From Hathewaya massiliensis (GTDB taxonomy: Bacteria > Bacillota > Clostridia > Clostridiales > Clostridiaceae): a DNA stretch of 64,000 nt. Below, piece after piece: positions 1 to 9,341 of this stretch. The position numbers and the translations under genes are program-made. The notes beneath the pieces are model-generated. The model was not told the origin of the DNA. It saw nothing but the letters and a program-made list of their open reading frames with translations, and did no database searches. The stretch is from the NCBI RefSeq assembly GCF_902143515.1, contig NZ_CABFVD010000004.1, positions 62,001 through 126,000 of the forward strand, written 5' to 3'. Within the stretch, counting starts at the first letter, position 1. Each line of letters begins with the position of its first letter.

Positions 1-310
1 CTTTCTCTTTAGAAAGATCCTTAGCCATACTCTGATTAAAGGTCTTTCCCCTTGGTCCTAGGTATATAACTTTGCCCTTATTAAAGTTTTTTACATGCCT
101 TATACAATCAACTATAGGCTTAGGAGTCATAACCATACCTGCTCCACCCCCATAAGGATAATCATCTACTTTCTTATGTTTATTATTAGAAAAATTTCGA
201 ATATCATGAGATTTTATGCTCAAGATCCCTTTTTCTCTAGCTCTTTTAATTATACTATAATCAAAAACAGAAAAGTATTCTGGAAACAAGGTTAATATAT
301 CAATTTCCAT
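1..310 (-). CDS. trmD: tRNA (guanine-N1)-methyltransferase TrmD, partial (N-terminus only)
   Basis: This is the first 103 codons of TrmD, the SPOUT-fold enzyme that methylates G37 of tRNAs to prevent +1 frameshifting. The gene runs off the left edge, so the C-terminal half is not seen. The translation starts [13 protein letters not shown], the usual TrmD opening. It then carries the substrate-loop motif [13 protein letters not shown] (about residues 48-60) and [11 protein letters not shown] (about 82-92), part of the SAM-binding knot. The ATG shares one base with the rimM stop (TAATG), which implies translational coupling. It is the last visible gene of the ylxM-ffh-rpsP-khpA-rimM-trmD cluster. 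Identification is secure. Confidence 0.95.
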   Translation of the reverse strand, partial: MEIDILTLFPEYFSVFDYSIIKRAREKGILSIKSHDIRNFSNNKHKKVDDYPYGGGAGMVMTPKPIVDCIRHVKNFNKGKVIYLGPRGKTFNQSMAKDLSKEK

Positions 311-801
311 TACATCCACTCACTTACTGGTTTTATAATAATTCTTGAATCTTTTATTATAACAGTATCAATTACAGACCCTATGGCTGGAATAAGTAGT
401 TCACCGTCTTCTGACTTAACCCAGTATACATCATTGCTCCCTGTTTCTATTACATCATATACAGTTCCTAGAAATTTATTACTTGTGTCATATACTTCGC
501 AGCCTATTAAATCCGCTATATAGTACTCATCTTCTGGAAGTATTACACCATCTTCCCTTTTAATCTCTAGATACTTATTTTTATATTTCATAACTTCATC
601 AATTGAATCTATTCCTTCTAGTTTTAAAATCACCCTATCAGTTTGAAATTTGCAGTGTTCTATTTTATATTCTTTATTGTCTATTAACACATAGGGTAAT
701 TTTTTAAATCTCTTAGGATCATTTGTTAAGGGAAATACTTTTACCTCTCCTCTTACACCATGAGGTTTAGAAATTTGACCAATAACCAAATATTCTTTCA
801 A
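310..801 (-). CDS. rimM: 16S rRNA-processing protein RimM
   Basis: RimM is a ribosome maturation factor that helps assemble the 30S head and binds ribosomal protein S19. The 163-aa product has the N-terminal RimM barrel with [19 protein letters not shown] (about residues 8-26) and a C-terminal PRC-barrel half ([13 protein letters not shown], about 93-105, then a GSVIDTV stretch). Length is normal for the family. The start is TTG, chosen because GGAGG lies 7 nt upstream and no better ATG precedes it. The stop overlaps the trmD start by one base. Neighbours khpA and rpsP upstream fit the conserved small-subunit biogenesis cluster. Confidence 0.95.
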   Translation of the reverse strand: MKEYLVIGQISKPHGVRGEVKVFPLTNDPKRFKKLPYVLIDNKEYKIEHCKFQTDRVILKLEGIDSIDEVMKYKNKYLEIKREDGVILPEDEYYIADLIGCEVYDTSNKFLGTVYDVIETGSNDVYWVKSEDGELLIPAIGSVIDTVIIKDSRIIIKPVSEWM

Positions 802-865
802 AGGCCTTCCTCCTTAAAATATAAGATTATAAAATAAGAGTTAGGCTCCCCTAACTCTTATGTAC

Positions 866-1093
866 TTAAATTATTTCAACAACTACTCTTTTATTTTCTT
901 TAATAGCTGAAGCTTTAACAACTGTTCTGATAGCTTTTGCTATACGACCTTGTTTACCAATAATCTTGCCCATATCTTCAGGAGCAACTTTTAATTCTAA
1001 TATTATTGATTGCTCTCCAACTACCTCATTTACCTGAACTAATTCTGGATTATCTACAAGTGACTTGGCAATTACTTCTAATAGCTCTTTCAC
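866..1093 (-). CDS. khpA: KH-domain RNA-binding protein KhpA
   Basis: A single KH-domain protein of 75 aa. KhpA binds RNA, in several Firmicutes as a partner of KhpB/Jag, and influences cell division and sRNA-type regulation. The KH signature [20 protein letters not shown] lies in the C-terminal half. I place the start at a GTG ([10 protein letters not shown]) because GGAGG sits 10 nt before it. The upstream in-frame ATG at 1114 would overlap the rpsP stop, add seven non-conserved residues and have that GGAGG inside its own coding sequence. The position between rpsP and rimM is the standard Firmicute arrangement. Confidence 0.92.
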   Translation of the reverse strand: MKELLEVIAKSLVDNPELVQVNEVVGEQSIILELKVAPEDMGKIIGKQGRIAKAIRTVVKASAIKENKRVVVEII

Positions 1094-1113
1094 GCGAGAT
1101 ACGCCTCCATTCA

Positions 1114-1359
1114 TTATTTGCAGATACCTGCTTTGTTAAATAATTTTTTAACTGTATCTGAAGGTTGAGCTCCATTTTTTATCCATTGAGCTGCTTTATC
1201 TTCATCAACTTTGAAAGTTACTGGTTCAGTTGTTGGGTTGTAGTAACCTATTTCTTCTATGAACTTACCATTTCTTGGTGCTCTTGAATCAGCAACAACT
1301 ACTCTATAGAAAGGAGCTTTTTTAGCACCCATTCTTTTTAATCTGATTTTAACTGCCAT
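1114..1359 (-). CDS. rpsP: 30S ribosomal protein S16
   Basis: Ribosomal protein S16 (81 aa), which binds 16S rRNA and is needed for 30S assembly. It opens [19 protein letters not shown] and contains [21 protein letters not shown] (about residues 22-42), both highly conserved in S16. I start at the ATG of MAVKIR with AAGGAGGTG upstream. A GTG three codons earlier overlaps that ribosome site and is not the start. Immediately downstream of ffh and upstream of khpA. Confidence 0.97.
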   Translation of the reverse strand: MAVKIRLKRMGAKKAPFYRVVVADSRAPRNGKFIEEIGYYNPTTEPVTFKVDEDKAAQWIKNGAQPSDTVKKLFNKAGICK

Positions 1360-1392
1360 ATATTTCACCTCCTTAAAATTTAAAACTATTTA

Positions 1393-2739
1393 TCAAAAAG
1401 GTAATTTACCAAAAAGACCTTTTTTAGCATTCTTTTGGAACCCTTTTGTTTTCTTCATCATTTTCTTCATCATTTCGTAATCTTTTACTAATTTATTAAC
1501 TTGTTGAATTGTATTACCAGATCCATTTGCAATTCTTCTTTTTCTTGAAGGTGCACTAAGTAATGTTGGATTTCTTCTTTCTTCAACAGTCATAGAATTA
1601 ATTATACATTCTATTTTTGTAAGTTCTTTTTCACTTTGACTTAAATCTATTCCTTGAAGTTGTTTTGCATTAACCCCTGGTATCATCTCTACCAATTTGT
1701 TAAGTGGACCTAACTTTTTCATTTGCTTCATCATGGATAAAAAGTCTTCAAAGTTAATATCATTACTTAGCATCCTATTTCCTAATTCTTTAGCCTCTTC
1801 TTCATCTATAGCTTGCTGAGCTTTTTCTATTAAACTTAATACATCACCCATGCCTAATATTCTAGAAGCCATTCTATCAGGATAGAAAACCTCAAGATCA
1901 GACATTTTTTCACCCACACCAGCAAATTTAATTTGTTTTCCCGTAATAGAACTTATAGAGAGTGCAGCTCCGCCTCTTGTATCACCATCTAATTTAGTTA
2001 AAACAACACCTGTTATATCTAACTTATTATTAAAGGTTTCAGCTACATTAACGGCATCCTGACCAGTCATAGAGTCTACTACAAGTAAAATCTCAGAGGG
2101 TTCAGCTTCTTTTTTAATATCTTCAAGTTCTTCCATAAGAACCTCATCTATATGAAGTCTTCCTGCAGTATCTATTATAACTACATTGTTTCCATTACTC
2201 TTAGCATGTTCAATAGATGCTTTTGCAATATCTACTGGAGAGACTTTATCTCCCATTGTAAATACTGGAATATCAATTTGACTTCCAACAACTTGTAATT
2301 GTTTTACAGCAGCTGGTCTATAAACGTCACATGCAACTAGTAATGGTTTTTTATTAGATTTTCTTAAATTTAAAGCTAATTTACCACACATAGTAGTTTT
2401 ACCTGCACCTTGAAGCCCTACAAGCATAATAACAGTAAGTCCTTTGGTGGAAAACTGTAGTTTAGCTTCTTTAGTTCCCATTAAATTAGTTAACTCATCA
2501 TTAACTACCTTAATTACTTGTTGTCCTGGAGTTAAGCTACCTAAAACTTCTTCTCCCATGCATTTTTCACTTACAGTTTTTATAAAGGTTTTAACTACTT
2601 TATAGTTAACGTCTGCTTCTAAAAGGGCAAGTTTTACTTCTCTCATAGCTTCTTTTATATCTTTTTCAGTAAGCTTACCTTTCCCTTTTAACTTTTTTAC
2701 AGCATCTTGTAACTTTGAGGATAAACCTTCAAATACCAT
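1393..2739 (-). CDS. ffh: Signal recognition particle protein Ffh
   Basis: Ffh (448 aa) is the SRP54 GTPase that binds signal peptides and the 4.5S/6S-type SRP RNA and delivers ribosomes to FtsY. The N domain occupies about residues 1-85. The G domain has the P-loop GLQGAGKT (108-115), a DTAGR motif and TKLDGDTRGGAALS. The C-terminal methionine-rich M domain includes GSGNTIQQVN and ends in a basic MMKKMMKKTKG tail. An AGGAGG lies before the ATG. It follows ylxM by 12 nt and precedes rpsP, so one transcript is likely. FtsY, its receptor, is encoded upstream, but an insertion sequence now separates the two. Confidence 0.98.
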   Translation of the reverse strand: MVFEGLSSKLQDAVKKLKGKGKLTEKDIKEAMREVKLALLEADVNYKVVKTFIKTVSEKCMGEEVLGSLTPGQQVIKVVNDELTNLMGTKEAKLQFSTKGLTVIMLVGLQGAGKTTMCGKLALNLRKSNKKPLLVACDVYRPAAVKQLQVVGSQIDIPVFTMGDKVSPVDIAKASIEHAKSNGNNVVIIDTAGRLHIDEVLMEELEDIKKEAEPSEILLVVDSMTGQDAVNVAETFNNKLDITGVVLTKLDGDTRGGAALSISSITGKQIKFAGVGEKMSDLEVFYPDRMASRILGMGDVLSLIEKAQQAIDEEEAKELGNRMLSNDINFEDFLSMMKQMKKLGPLNKLVEMIPGVNAKQLQGIDLSQSEKELTKIECIINSMTVEERRNPTLLSAPSRKRRIANGSGNTIQQVNKLVKDYEMMKKMMKKTKGFQKNAKKGLFGKLPF

Positions 2740-2751
2740 AGAAGTAACCTC

Positions 2752-3096
2752 CTAATTTAATTCCTTCAGCTGACATTCTATTTTATATATAATATTATGA
2801 ACTTCAGTTTGTTCTAACTTATTAAGTTCTTTTAAATTTTCTTGTATATTATTTTTTATACTTTTTATTTTTTTACTTTTATTCATAAGCTGAAGTTTTT
2901 TTTCATATTCATATAATAATTTTTCACATCTTTTTATAGTATCATGAATTGCTTGCCTACTAGTACTAGAGTTCTCTGCAATCTCTGATAATGAAAGATC
3001 ATTATTAAAATATAAGTCCATTATATTTTTTTGTTTATCTGTAAGTAACATACCATAAATATCAAATAAAATAAGTATTTCTGTACGCTTATCCAT
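2752..3096 (-). CDS. ylxM: YlxM/p13-type SRP-associated putative DNA-binding protein
   Basis: A 114-aa helix-turn-helix protein of the YlxM/p13 family, almost always encoded beside ffh and in streptococci linked to SRP function. Visible features are a sigma-70 region-4-like HTH ([20 protein letters not shown], about residues 34-53) followed by a charged helical tail. The ATG has AAGGTGA in front. Its upstream neighbour was originally ftsY; the IS4-like element ending at 3167 now lies about 70 bp ahead of it. Expression of ylxM-ffh-rpsP may therefore depend on a local promoter or on read-through from the element. The biochemical role is inferred from family context. Confidence 0.9.
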   Translation of the reverse strand: MDKRTEILILFDIYGMLLTDKQKNIMDLYFNNDLSLSEIAENSSTSRQAIHDTIKRCEKLLYEYEKKLQLMNKSKKIKSIKNNIQENLKELNKLEQTEVHNIIYKIECQLKELN

Positions 3097-3166
3097 TAAA
3101 TCACCTTAAACACGAATTTAATAATAACAGATTAATTTTTTCATGTCAAGCTTTTTTACTTAACAC

Positions 3167-3185
3167 CAGAGATTTAGCACCTAAA
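3167..3185. repeat. Left terminal inverted repeat of the IS4-like element
   Basis: Nineteen bases beginning CAGAGATTTAGCAC. They match the reverse complement of 4760-4778 at 16 of 19 positions and directly follow the ACTTAACAC target duplication. Confidence 0.85.
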
Positions 3186-3268
3186 TTCCAGTGAAATTTT
3201 TATTTTTACTGGAATTATATTTTTTTACAATTACTTAAAGGGCTGGTAAGCCCGCAGACCGATAGGTC
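3184..3268. other. Three hairpins near the left end of the IS4-like element
   Basis: Three consecutive inverted repeats lie between the left terminal repeat and the transposase stop: AATTCCAGT/ACTGGAATT (3184-3192 and 3208-3216), GGGCT-GGTA-AGCCC (3240-3253) and GACC-GATA-GGTC (3257-3268). None has a clear U-tract after it on the minus strand, so they do not look like simple terminators. They may be subterminal protein-binding sites or RNA structure. The GATA-loop hairpin has a counterpart at 4739-4750. Confidence 0.6.
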
Positions 3269-3336
3269 GCAAAAATAGATATACTTACCCCTACCCCACG
3301 AAATCTTAATAAATAATTTCCAATTTTATTTTAAAG

Positions 3337-4716
3337 TTAAGTTTTTACAAATAGTGGATTGATCCAGTCATCTTCTATAGTAAATCTCTCATCTCTTATA
3401 TCCTCAACAATATCTATTTGAAGCATTCGTTTTTTTCTGAAGGATCTTATACACCTAAAAAAGTACAATTGCATCAAATTAAATGCTAGTATTAAAAACA
3501 TTACCACTGTTTCTACGCCCGTAGGGCTATGAAGAAAACAATGATCTAAATGCCACTCAGTTTTTAACTGATGAAAAACATTGTTTTCAATGTCCCATCT
3601 TTTATGCATTATTTTCCATAGAGTTTCTACTGACGTAAATTTGTCTGTTGTTATAATCCATGCCTCTTTAAATTGTACCTTATCTCCAGTATGAACTTCT
3701 TCTATAAATTTTATAAATCTTACTTTTACTTCTGAATCAGCCATTTCAAAATTACCTTCATCCCAAGCTTTTATCTGTACATACTTTTTGCTTCCCTTAT
3801 GAACTATCCATTCTTTATTTGCCTCACGGCATTTAAATAAAGCTAATGCATCTTTTACAATGTGCAGTCGGTCATCTTTAACTCGTACTACTGCATTCAT
3901 TCCTAATGAAAGTACTTCTTTTATCCAAGTAGATTTACAATATAAAGCATCAGCTACTATAATATCTGCAAAATGATGATACTCTTTATAAAGCCTTCTA
4001 ATTAGTCTTTTACCTCCTGTGATTTCACCTTCATCTTTATCCGATCCGTCTTGTTTTGGTTCAAGCATTTCTTGACCTAAAATAAGATGATGGTCAGAAC
4101 CTACAGTTGCACAAATCACTGATCTGTGGAAATAATGAGTTAAGCCATTTTTATCAACTCTTGTAAGACATTTATCACAGCATTTTTTAGTACTTTCAAA
4201 TAGTTCTACACCGTCTATAGCAACTACTTTTAAGCTATCTATTGTACCATTTCTAAATACCTTATTTTTTACAGTAGTTTTTATTATATGTTTAAGGATT
4301 TCTTTTAATCCATCTAAATCAAAATCACTTAAACAACGCCTAACGGCATCAATACGTGGCATTTTAGTTTTTTTAGGTAGTACTTTTTTAAATTTATCTT
4401 TTTTAAGCCAATGTTCTAATCTGTTGAAACTCCTTATCTGAAGCATAAATCCAAATAATACCACAAAGGTAATTGTTGAAACTTTTACTGGAGATTTTAC
4501 TTTTTTATCTTTTAGGGTATTGATTTTTTCTCCAAGATGGTATACCTTAGAGAAGTAAGTGAGCATTTGTTTTAAATAACTTTTGTTCATTTTATCAGCA
4601 TCCTTTTTATCTGTTGTTTTCGCAAAACTTATTATAAAAGGGATGCTTTTATTATGCAAATTTTTTCTATATAATTTCCAGTAAAAATCGGAATTAACAC
4701 ATTTATTAATACTCAC
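3337..4716 (-). CDS. IS4-type DDE transposase
   Basis: A 459-aa transposase filling most of the element. The RNase-H-like catalytic core shows candidate DDE residues: D in VVAIDGVELFE (about residue 169), D in FADIIVADALYC (about 256), and E in HKRWDIENNVFHQLK (about 378). The last matches the YREK-type region of IS4 transposases. The N-terminal part is basic and probably binds the inverted repeats. The start drawn is a GTG with no good ribosome site. An internal ATG at 4590 (MNKSYLKQML) has AAAGGA 10 nt upstream and may be the true start, giving about 417 aa. The ORF is intact. Family is inferred from motifs only. Confidence 0.88.
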   Translation of the reverse strand: MSINKCVNSDFYWKLYRKNLHNKSIPFIISFAKTTDKKDADKMNKSYLKQMLTYFSKVYHLGEKINTLKDKKVKSPVKVSTITFVVLFGFMLQIRSFNRLEHWLKKDKFKKVLPKKTKMPRIDAVRRCLSDFDLDGLKEILKHIIKTTVKNKVFRNGTIDSLKVVAIDGVELFESTKKCCDKCLTRVDKNGLTHYFHRSVICATVGSDHHLILGQEMLEPKQDGSDKDEGEITGGKRLIRRLYKEYHHFADIIVADALYCKSTWIKEVLSLGMNAVVRVKDDRLHIVKDALALFKCREANKEWIVHKGSKKYVQIKAWDEGNFEMADSEVKVRFIKFIEEVHTGDKVQFKEAWIITTDKFTSVETLWKIMHKRWDIENNVFHQLKTEWHLDHCFLHSPTGVETVVMFLILAFNLMQLYFFRCIRSFRKKRMLQIDIVEDIRDERFTIEDDWINPLFVKT

Positions 4717-4759
4717 TCATAAAACATTATAAATCAACGGACTATCGTCCTAAAAATTT

Positions 4760-4778
4760 TTTAAGTGCTAAACTTCTG
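4760..4778. repeat. Right terminal inverted repeat of the IS4-like element
   Basis: Nineteen bases ending GCTAAACTTCTG on the plus strand, the imperfect reverse complement of the left repeat. The second copy of ACTTAACAC follows directly at 4779-4787. Confidence 0.85.
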
Positions 4779-4838
4779 ACTTAACACCCCATATTTTTTT
4801 TAGGCTTTTTTAAACATTTTAATCTAACACAACTTTTT

Positions 4839-5741
4839 TTAAAATAAAGCTTCAACAAAGGCCTCAGGATTAAATTCTTGTAAATCCTCCATACCCTCGC
4901 CTACACCTATGTATCTTACTGGTATATTAAGAGAATTTTTAATTGAAATAACTATGCCACCCTTTGCTGTGCCATCTAATTTGGTTAAAATTATTCCGTT
5001 TATATTACATACTTCTTTAAATTGCTTTGCCTGCTGAACTGCATTTTGTCCTGTAGTCCCATCTAACACTAAAAGAGTTTCTACATTTTTAGTTCCAAAT
5101 TCTCTTTCTATTATTCTGTTTATTTTACCAAGCTCATCCATTAAATTCTTTTTATTGTGCAACCTTCCTGCTGTGTCACAAATTAAAACATCAGCATTAC
5201 GAGCTTTTGCTGCCTGAATTGCATCGAAAACTACAGCACCAGGATCTGCACCTTCTTGATGATTTACAATGTCTACTCCTACACGATTACTCCATACTTG
5301 AAGCTGATCTATAGCAGCAGCTCTAAAAGTATCCGCTGCGGCAAGAATTACTTTTTTATTGTTTTCCTTATATCTATGAGCAATTTTACCTATGGATGTA
5401 GTTTTACCTACTCCATTTACTCCAATTACAAGAACAATTTTAGGATATTCTTCTTCATTCTTTTCTTCTTTTAATATTTCACTTAAAACTTCTTTTAAAC
5501 ATAGCATAACTTCTGAAGGATCTTTAATCTTTTTTTCTTTAATTTTAGCTTTTAATTTTTCTATAACATCTAAAGTTGTATCAACTCCAATATCCGAAGT
5601 AATTAGAGCCTCTTCTAATTCCTCATACATTTCCTCATCAATTTTTACAGCAAAACTTAAAACTTCTGTAACTTTTTCAGTGAAATTATCCCTAGTCTTT
5701 GCTAGTCCTTCTTTTAGTTTATCAAAAAAATTTCCAAACAT
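4839..5741 (-). CDS. ftsY: SRP receptor GTPase FtsY
   Basis: FtsY (300 aa) is the membrane-associated SRP receptor that pairs with Ffh. It is the short Gram-positive form: an NG domain starting MFGNFFDKLKEGLAKTR, without the long acidic A domain of enterobacteria. GTPase motifs are GVNGVGKTT (about 107-115), DTFRAAAIDQL, DTAGRLHNK and LTKLDGTAKGG. I start at the ATG of MFGNFF, 9 nt after AAGGTGG; the GTG codons upstream overlap that ribosome site. It begins 13 nt after the smc stop, so it is co-transcribed with smc. An insertion sequence lies about 50 bp past its stop. Confidence 0.97.
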   Translation of the reverse strand: MFGNFFDKLKEGLAKTRDNFTEKVTEVLSFAVKIDEEMYEELEEALITSDIGVDTTLDVIEKLKAKIKEKKIKDPSEVMLCLKEVLSEILKEEKNEEEYPKIVLVIGVNGVGKTTSIGKIAHRYKENNKKVILAAADTFRAAAIDQLQVWSNRVGVDIVNHQEGADPGAVVFDAIQAAKARNADVLICDTAGRLHNKKNLMDELGKINRIIEREFGTKNVETLLVLDGTTGQNAVQQAKQFKEVCNINGIILTKLDGTAKGGIVISIKNSLNIPVRYIGVGEGMEDLQEFNPEAFVEALF

Positions 5742-5754
5742 AATTAGCACCACC

Positions 5755-8700
5755 TTAATTATTAATGTTTTTATTCAAATCCACAGATACGACCTTAGAA
5801 ATTCCCTTTTCCTCCATGGTTATTCCGTAAAGCGCATCACTTACTCCCATAGTTCCTTTTCTGTGGGTTATTACTATAAACTGTATTCTATCGGAAAATT
5901 TCTTTAAAAATTCTGCATAGCGCAAAACATTGGCATCATCTAAGGCAGCTTCTATTTCATCCAATATGCAAAAAGGTGTAGGCTTCATTTTTAAAATAGA
6001 AAATAAAAGCGCAATAGCAGATAATACCTTTTCACCACCAGACATTAGATTTATATTTTGCAATTTTTTTCCTGGTGGTTGAACATTTATATCAATTTTA
6101 CCTGAGAGTTCATCTCCTTGTGATAAAATTAAAGAAGCACTTCCTCCCTTAAATAATTCCGTAAATGTTTCATGAAAATACTCATTTAATTTTTCAAAGT
6201 TATCTTTGAAAACCTCTTTCATCTTTAATGTCATTTCATTAATAACTGTAAGTATCTCTTTTTTTGACTCCTCTAGATCTTCTTTTTGAGTACTCATAAA
6301 AGTATACTTTTCCTTAACTTCTTTATACTCTTGAATGGCTCCAACATTTACCATGCCTAAGCTATTAATTTTAGCTTTTAAATTTTCAATTTCTTTTTTA
6401 GTATTGTAAATATCTAAATTAGAGTTCTTATAATCTATAGCCTCTGCATAAGTTATGTTGTATTCTTCATTTAATCTTTCTAGAATAGAATTATACTCTG
6501 TTTCAAACCTTGTAAGATTCATTATAACTTTATTAAGTTCTTTATTTATAGATTCTTCTTCTATGGACAGATTTTCTATTTTACCTGAAAACTCATTAAT
6601 TTTATCTTTTAATTTTAATCTATCTATGTTCTCTTCTTTAAATTTCTCATCAAATAACTTTATATTTTCTCTTAAACTTAAAAGTTCCATTTTATTAAAA
6701 CTTATTAGTTTATTATACTCTGTTAAATTTTTATTTTCTTCATTTCGTAAAGAAGAATATTTTCCAATCATATGATCTTTTTCTGTAAATTCAACTTTTA
6801 GTTCTTCTAATTTTACTTCCTTGTTAGATAGATTTTCATTTAAAGCAGCAAGCGCAATTTTTTTCTCTATAGCTTCTTCTTTTATATAATTAAGTTCTTT
6901 ATTTGAACTTACTAGTTTATCCTCTAAGTCTCTTATATTATCTTCTAAGGTTTTCTTATTTATACTTAAACTAGAAGTAGATTGTTCTATAAAATTTAAG
7001 TTATTTTTATATATATTTATTTTTGATGCATAATTTTTTACATCATTTTGTAATTTTTTAAATGTGTTATTTCCCTTATTTTCTTCTTCTAAAAGAGAAT
7101 TTATCCTTTCTTTTAACTTAATTATATCTATATTTTCTCCGTGAATAGTATCTCTTAGATTTAAATTATACTCATCTAATTCAGAGATTCTATTATTATA
7201 TTCTTCTATTTTTATGGTAGTAGATTTTATCTCGTCTTTTAACTCTTCTATTCTTCTACTTAATTCATCAATTTCTCTTTTTCTACTAATTATATTAGAA
7301 CTTTTGCTATAAGTGCTACCTCCAGTAAGAGACCCTCCTACATTTATAACTTCACCAGAAAGGGTAACTATCCTATTGCTATAAGATGTGAGTTTAGCTA
7401 TATGTAATGCACTTTCCATATCTTCTGCTAATATTACATTACCTAAAACAAACTCTATAGCATTTTTAAATTTATTATCATAAGATAGAATATCACTAGC
7501 TCTTCCAAGGAACCCCTTTATATTACTAAAATCTAATTTAGTATTTATATGTCTACCCTTAACTATGTTAAGAGGAAGAAAAGTTGCCCTTCCTAGGGAT
7601 TTTTCTTTTAAATAACTTATTAATATTTTAGCCTCTTCTTCCGTATCAGTAATAATATTTGATATACTTCCACCAAGAGCTATTTCAATAGCTGTTTCAA
7701 ATCCTTTTGGTACATTGATCGTTTCTCCTAGGACAAAAGCATCTGTAACTTTTTTTACGAATCCATTTTCTATATGTTCCATAAGTTTTTTTACAGCTTT
7801 TGTGTATCCTTCATATTGTTTTTCTAAATTAGATAAAATATTAAGATTAGCTTCTAACTTATTAAATTCTATATTTTTAGACTTATGCTGATTTTTTATA
7901 TTGCTTAATTTACTTCTAAAAATAGAAATTTCTTTAGTGTTTTCTTTTATACTTTCTTCATAAGTCTTTACTTTTTCTTCTATATCTTTGCATTGTTCCT
8001 CTAACTTTTTTCTAGTGTTAGCATTTATTTTAATTAGATTCGAAGTATTTTCTGTAACTATGTTTATTTCTTCTATTTTATCTAGTAAAACTTTAATCTC
8101 TCTATTTAAATTTTCTTTTTCTTTTTCACTTTTTAGCTCATCTTCAATTACTAGTTTAAGTTTTTCTTTTAAGTTATCTAATTCCATATTACTTTCTTTA
8201 AAATATCCTTCAAATTTAGATAACTCTTTTTCATATATGCTTAATCCATTTTTTAACTTAAGTTGTTTTTCTCTTAAAAATTCAATTTCTTTTTCTGTAT
8301 CATTTCTATTTATTAATAAGTTTTGCAATTCTCTTTGTAATTTTGCTATATCTTCTTCATATCTTTTTATTAACAGTTCTGCATTTTTAATTTTTTCACT
8401 AATTACTTTTAGTTCCATTTCTGTATTATTAATTTTTTCTTTATAGTCATAATATTCTTGTAGACTTCTCTTATTTTTTTCCTCATGTTCTTCTAAAAGT
8501 AATGTGTATTTTTCAAGCTGGCTTTTTAAATAATTTTTATTTTTTATGAATTCTCCAAGAGATTCTTCTTTACTCTCTTTTTCATTTTTAAAAGTAAAAA
8601 CTTTTTTCTGTATTTGGTCTATATTATGTATAATTAATCCCAGATCTTTTTCTTTTAATTCCTCAGATAAGGATAAGAATTCTTTGGCTTTTTCCATATC

Positions 8701-9321
8701 CAATCTTAAAGGTTCTAATCTCTCTTCATAAGTGGATAATATATCTGTAATTCTAGTTAAATTTTCATTTGTTATATTAAGTTTTTTTTCTGCCTCTTCT
8801 TTTCTGTTTTTAAACTTAACAATACCTGCTGCTTCTTCAAGCAAGGCCCTTCTTTCTTCTGGTCGCCCACTTAATATAGCATCAATTTTACCTTGTCCTA
8901 TAATAGAATATCCTTCTTTTCCGATTCCTGTATCCATAAAAAGTTCTTGTATATCTTTTAACCTACATTTAGTATTGTTTATAAGATATTCACTTTCTCC
9001 TGAACGATAAAGTCTCCTCGTAACTTTAACCTCAGAATAATCAACCTTAAGTTCTCCTTCCTCATTATTTAATATAAGAGATACCTGAGCAAGTCCAACT
9101 GGCTTCCTAAATTCTGTTCCAATGAAAATAACATCCTCCATCTTAGCTCCTCTAAGATGTTTTATACTTTGTTCACCTAAAACCCATCTTACAGCATCAG
9201 AAATATTACTTTTTCCACTACCATTAGGACCAACTACAGAAGTAATCCCTTTTTTAAAATTTAATTCTGTTTTGTCAGCAAAAGATTTAAAGCCTCTTAT
9301 TTCTATTGATTTAAGGAACAT
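5755..9321 (-). CDS. smc: Chromosome segregation ATPase SMC
   Basis: SMC (1188 aa) forms the ATP-driven condensin-like dimer that organises and segregates the chromosome together with ScpA and ScpB. The N-terminal head has Walker A GPNGSGKSN (31-39). Long coiled-coil arms flank a central hinge at about residues 500-670, marked by FVLGETINVPKGFETAIEIALGG and a GEVINVGGSLTGGS stretch. The C-terminal head has the ABC signature LMSGGEK and Walker B PFCILDEIEAALDD. Full family length, with AGGAGA before the ATG. It sits between the small DUF4044-like gene and ftsY in the usual Firmicute order. Confidence 0.98.
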   Translation of the reverse strand: MFLKSIEIRGFKSFADKTELNFKKGITSVVGPNGSGKSNISDAVRWVLGEQSIKHLRGAKMEDVIFIGTEFRKPVGLAQVSLILNNEEGELKVDYSEVKVTRRLYRSGESEYLINNTKCRLKDIQELFMDTGIGKEGYSIIGQGKIDAILSGRPEERRALLEEAAGIVKFKNRKEEAEKKLNITNENLTRITDILSTYEERLEPLRLDMEKAKEFLSLSEELKEKDLGLIIHNIDQIQKKVFTFKNEKESKEESLGEFIKNKNYLKSQLEKYTLLLEEHEEKNKRSLQEYYDYKEKINNTEMELKVISEKIKNAELLIKRYEEDIAKLQRELQNLLINRNDTEKEIEFLREKQLKLKNGLSIYEKELSKFEGYFKESNMELDNLKEKLKLVIEDELKSEKEKENLNREIKVLLDKIEEINIVTENTSNLIKINANTRKKLEEQCKDIEEKVKTYEESIKENTKEISIFRSKLSNIKNQHKSKNIEFNKLEANLNILSNLEKQYEGYTKAVKKLMEHIENGFVKKVTDAFVLGETINVPKGFETAIEIALGGSISNIITDTEEEAKILISYLKEKSLGRATFLPLNIVKGRHINTKLDFSNIKGFLGRASDILSYDNKFKNAIEFVLGNVILAEDMESALHIAKLTSYSNRIVTLSGEVINVGGSLTGGSTYSKSSNIISRKREIDELSRRIEELKDEIKSTTIKIEEYNNRISELDEYNLNLRDTIHGENIDIIKLKERINSLLEEENKGNNTFKKLQNDVKNYASKINIYKNNLNFIEQSTSSLSINKKTLEDNIRDLEDKLVSSNKELNYIKEEAIEKKIALAALNENLSNKEVKLEELKVEFTEKDHMIGKYSSLRNEENKNLTEYNKLISFNKMELLSLRENIKLFDEKFKEENIDRLKLKDKINEFSGKIENLSIEEESINKELNKVIMNLTRFETEYNSILERLNEEYNITYAEAIDYKNSNLDIYNTKKEIENLKAKINSLGMVNVGAIQEYKEVKEKYTFMSTQKEDLEESKKEILTVINEMTLKMKEVFKDNFEKLNEYFHETFTELFKGGSASLILSQGDELSGKIDINVQPPGKKLQNINLMSGGEKVLSAIALLFSILKMKPTPFCILDEIEAALDDANVLRYAEFLKKFSDRIQFIVITHRKGTMGVSDALYGITMEEKGISKVVSVDLNKNINN

Positions 9322-9341
9322 AAATCCATCTCTCCTAATAG

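Larger units (their letters stand above)
3167..4778. mobile_element. Complete IS4-like insertion sequence between ftsY and ylxM
   Basis: A 1612-bp element bounded by imperfect 19-bp inverted repeats (3167-3185 and 4760-4778, 16 of 19 positions matching, both starting CAGA when read inward). It is flanked on each side by the 9-bp direct repeat ACTTAACAC (3158-3166 and 4779-4787), read as the target-site duplication. It carries one DDE transposase on the minus strand. Intact duplications and an undamaged ORF suggest a recent insertion. The host sequence rejoined without it would leave ftsY and ylxM about 120 bp apart. I call it IS4-like from the transposase. The exact ISfinder family is not established. 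Confidence 0.9.

Noticed and set aside
95-295. Plus-strand 66-codon frame at the left edge
   Set aside because: It lies antisense to trmD, whose motifs are clear on the minus strand.
5392-5907. Plus-strand 171-codon frame across ftsY/smc
   Set aside because: Antisense of ftsY and the end of smc; Ser/Phe/Ile-rich shadow without ribosome site or recognisable domain.
7988-8446. Plus-strand 152-codon frame inside smc
   Set aside because: Shadow of the SMC coiled coil; the composition (Ser, Phe, Leu) is that expected from the reverse of Lys/Glu-rich codons.
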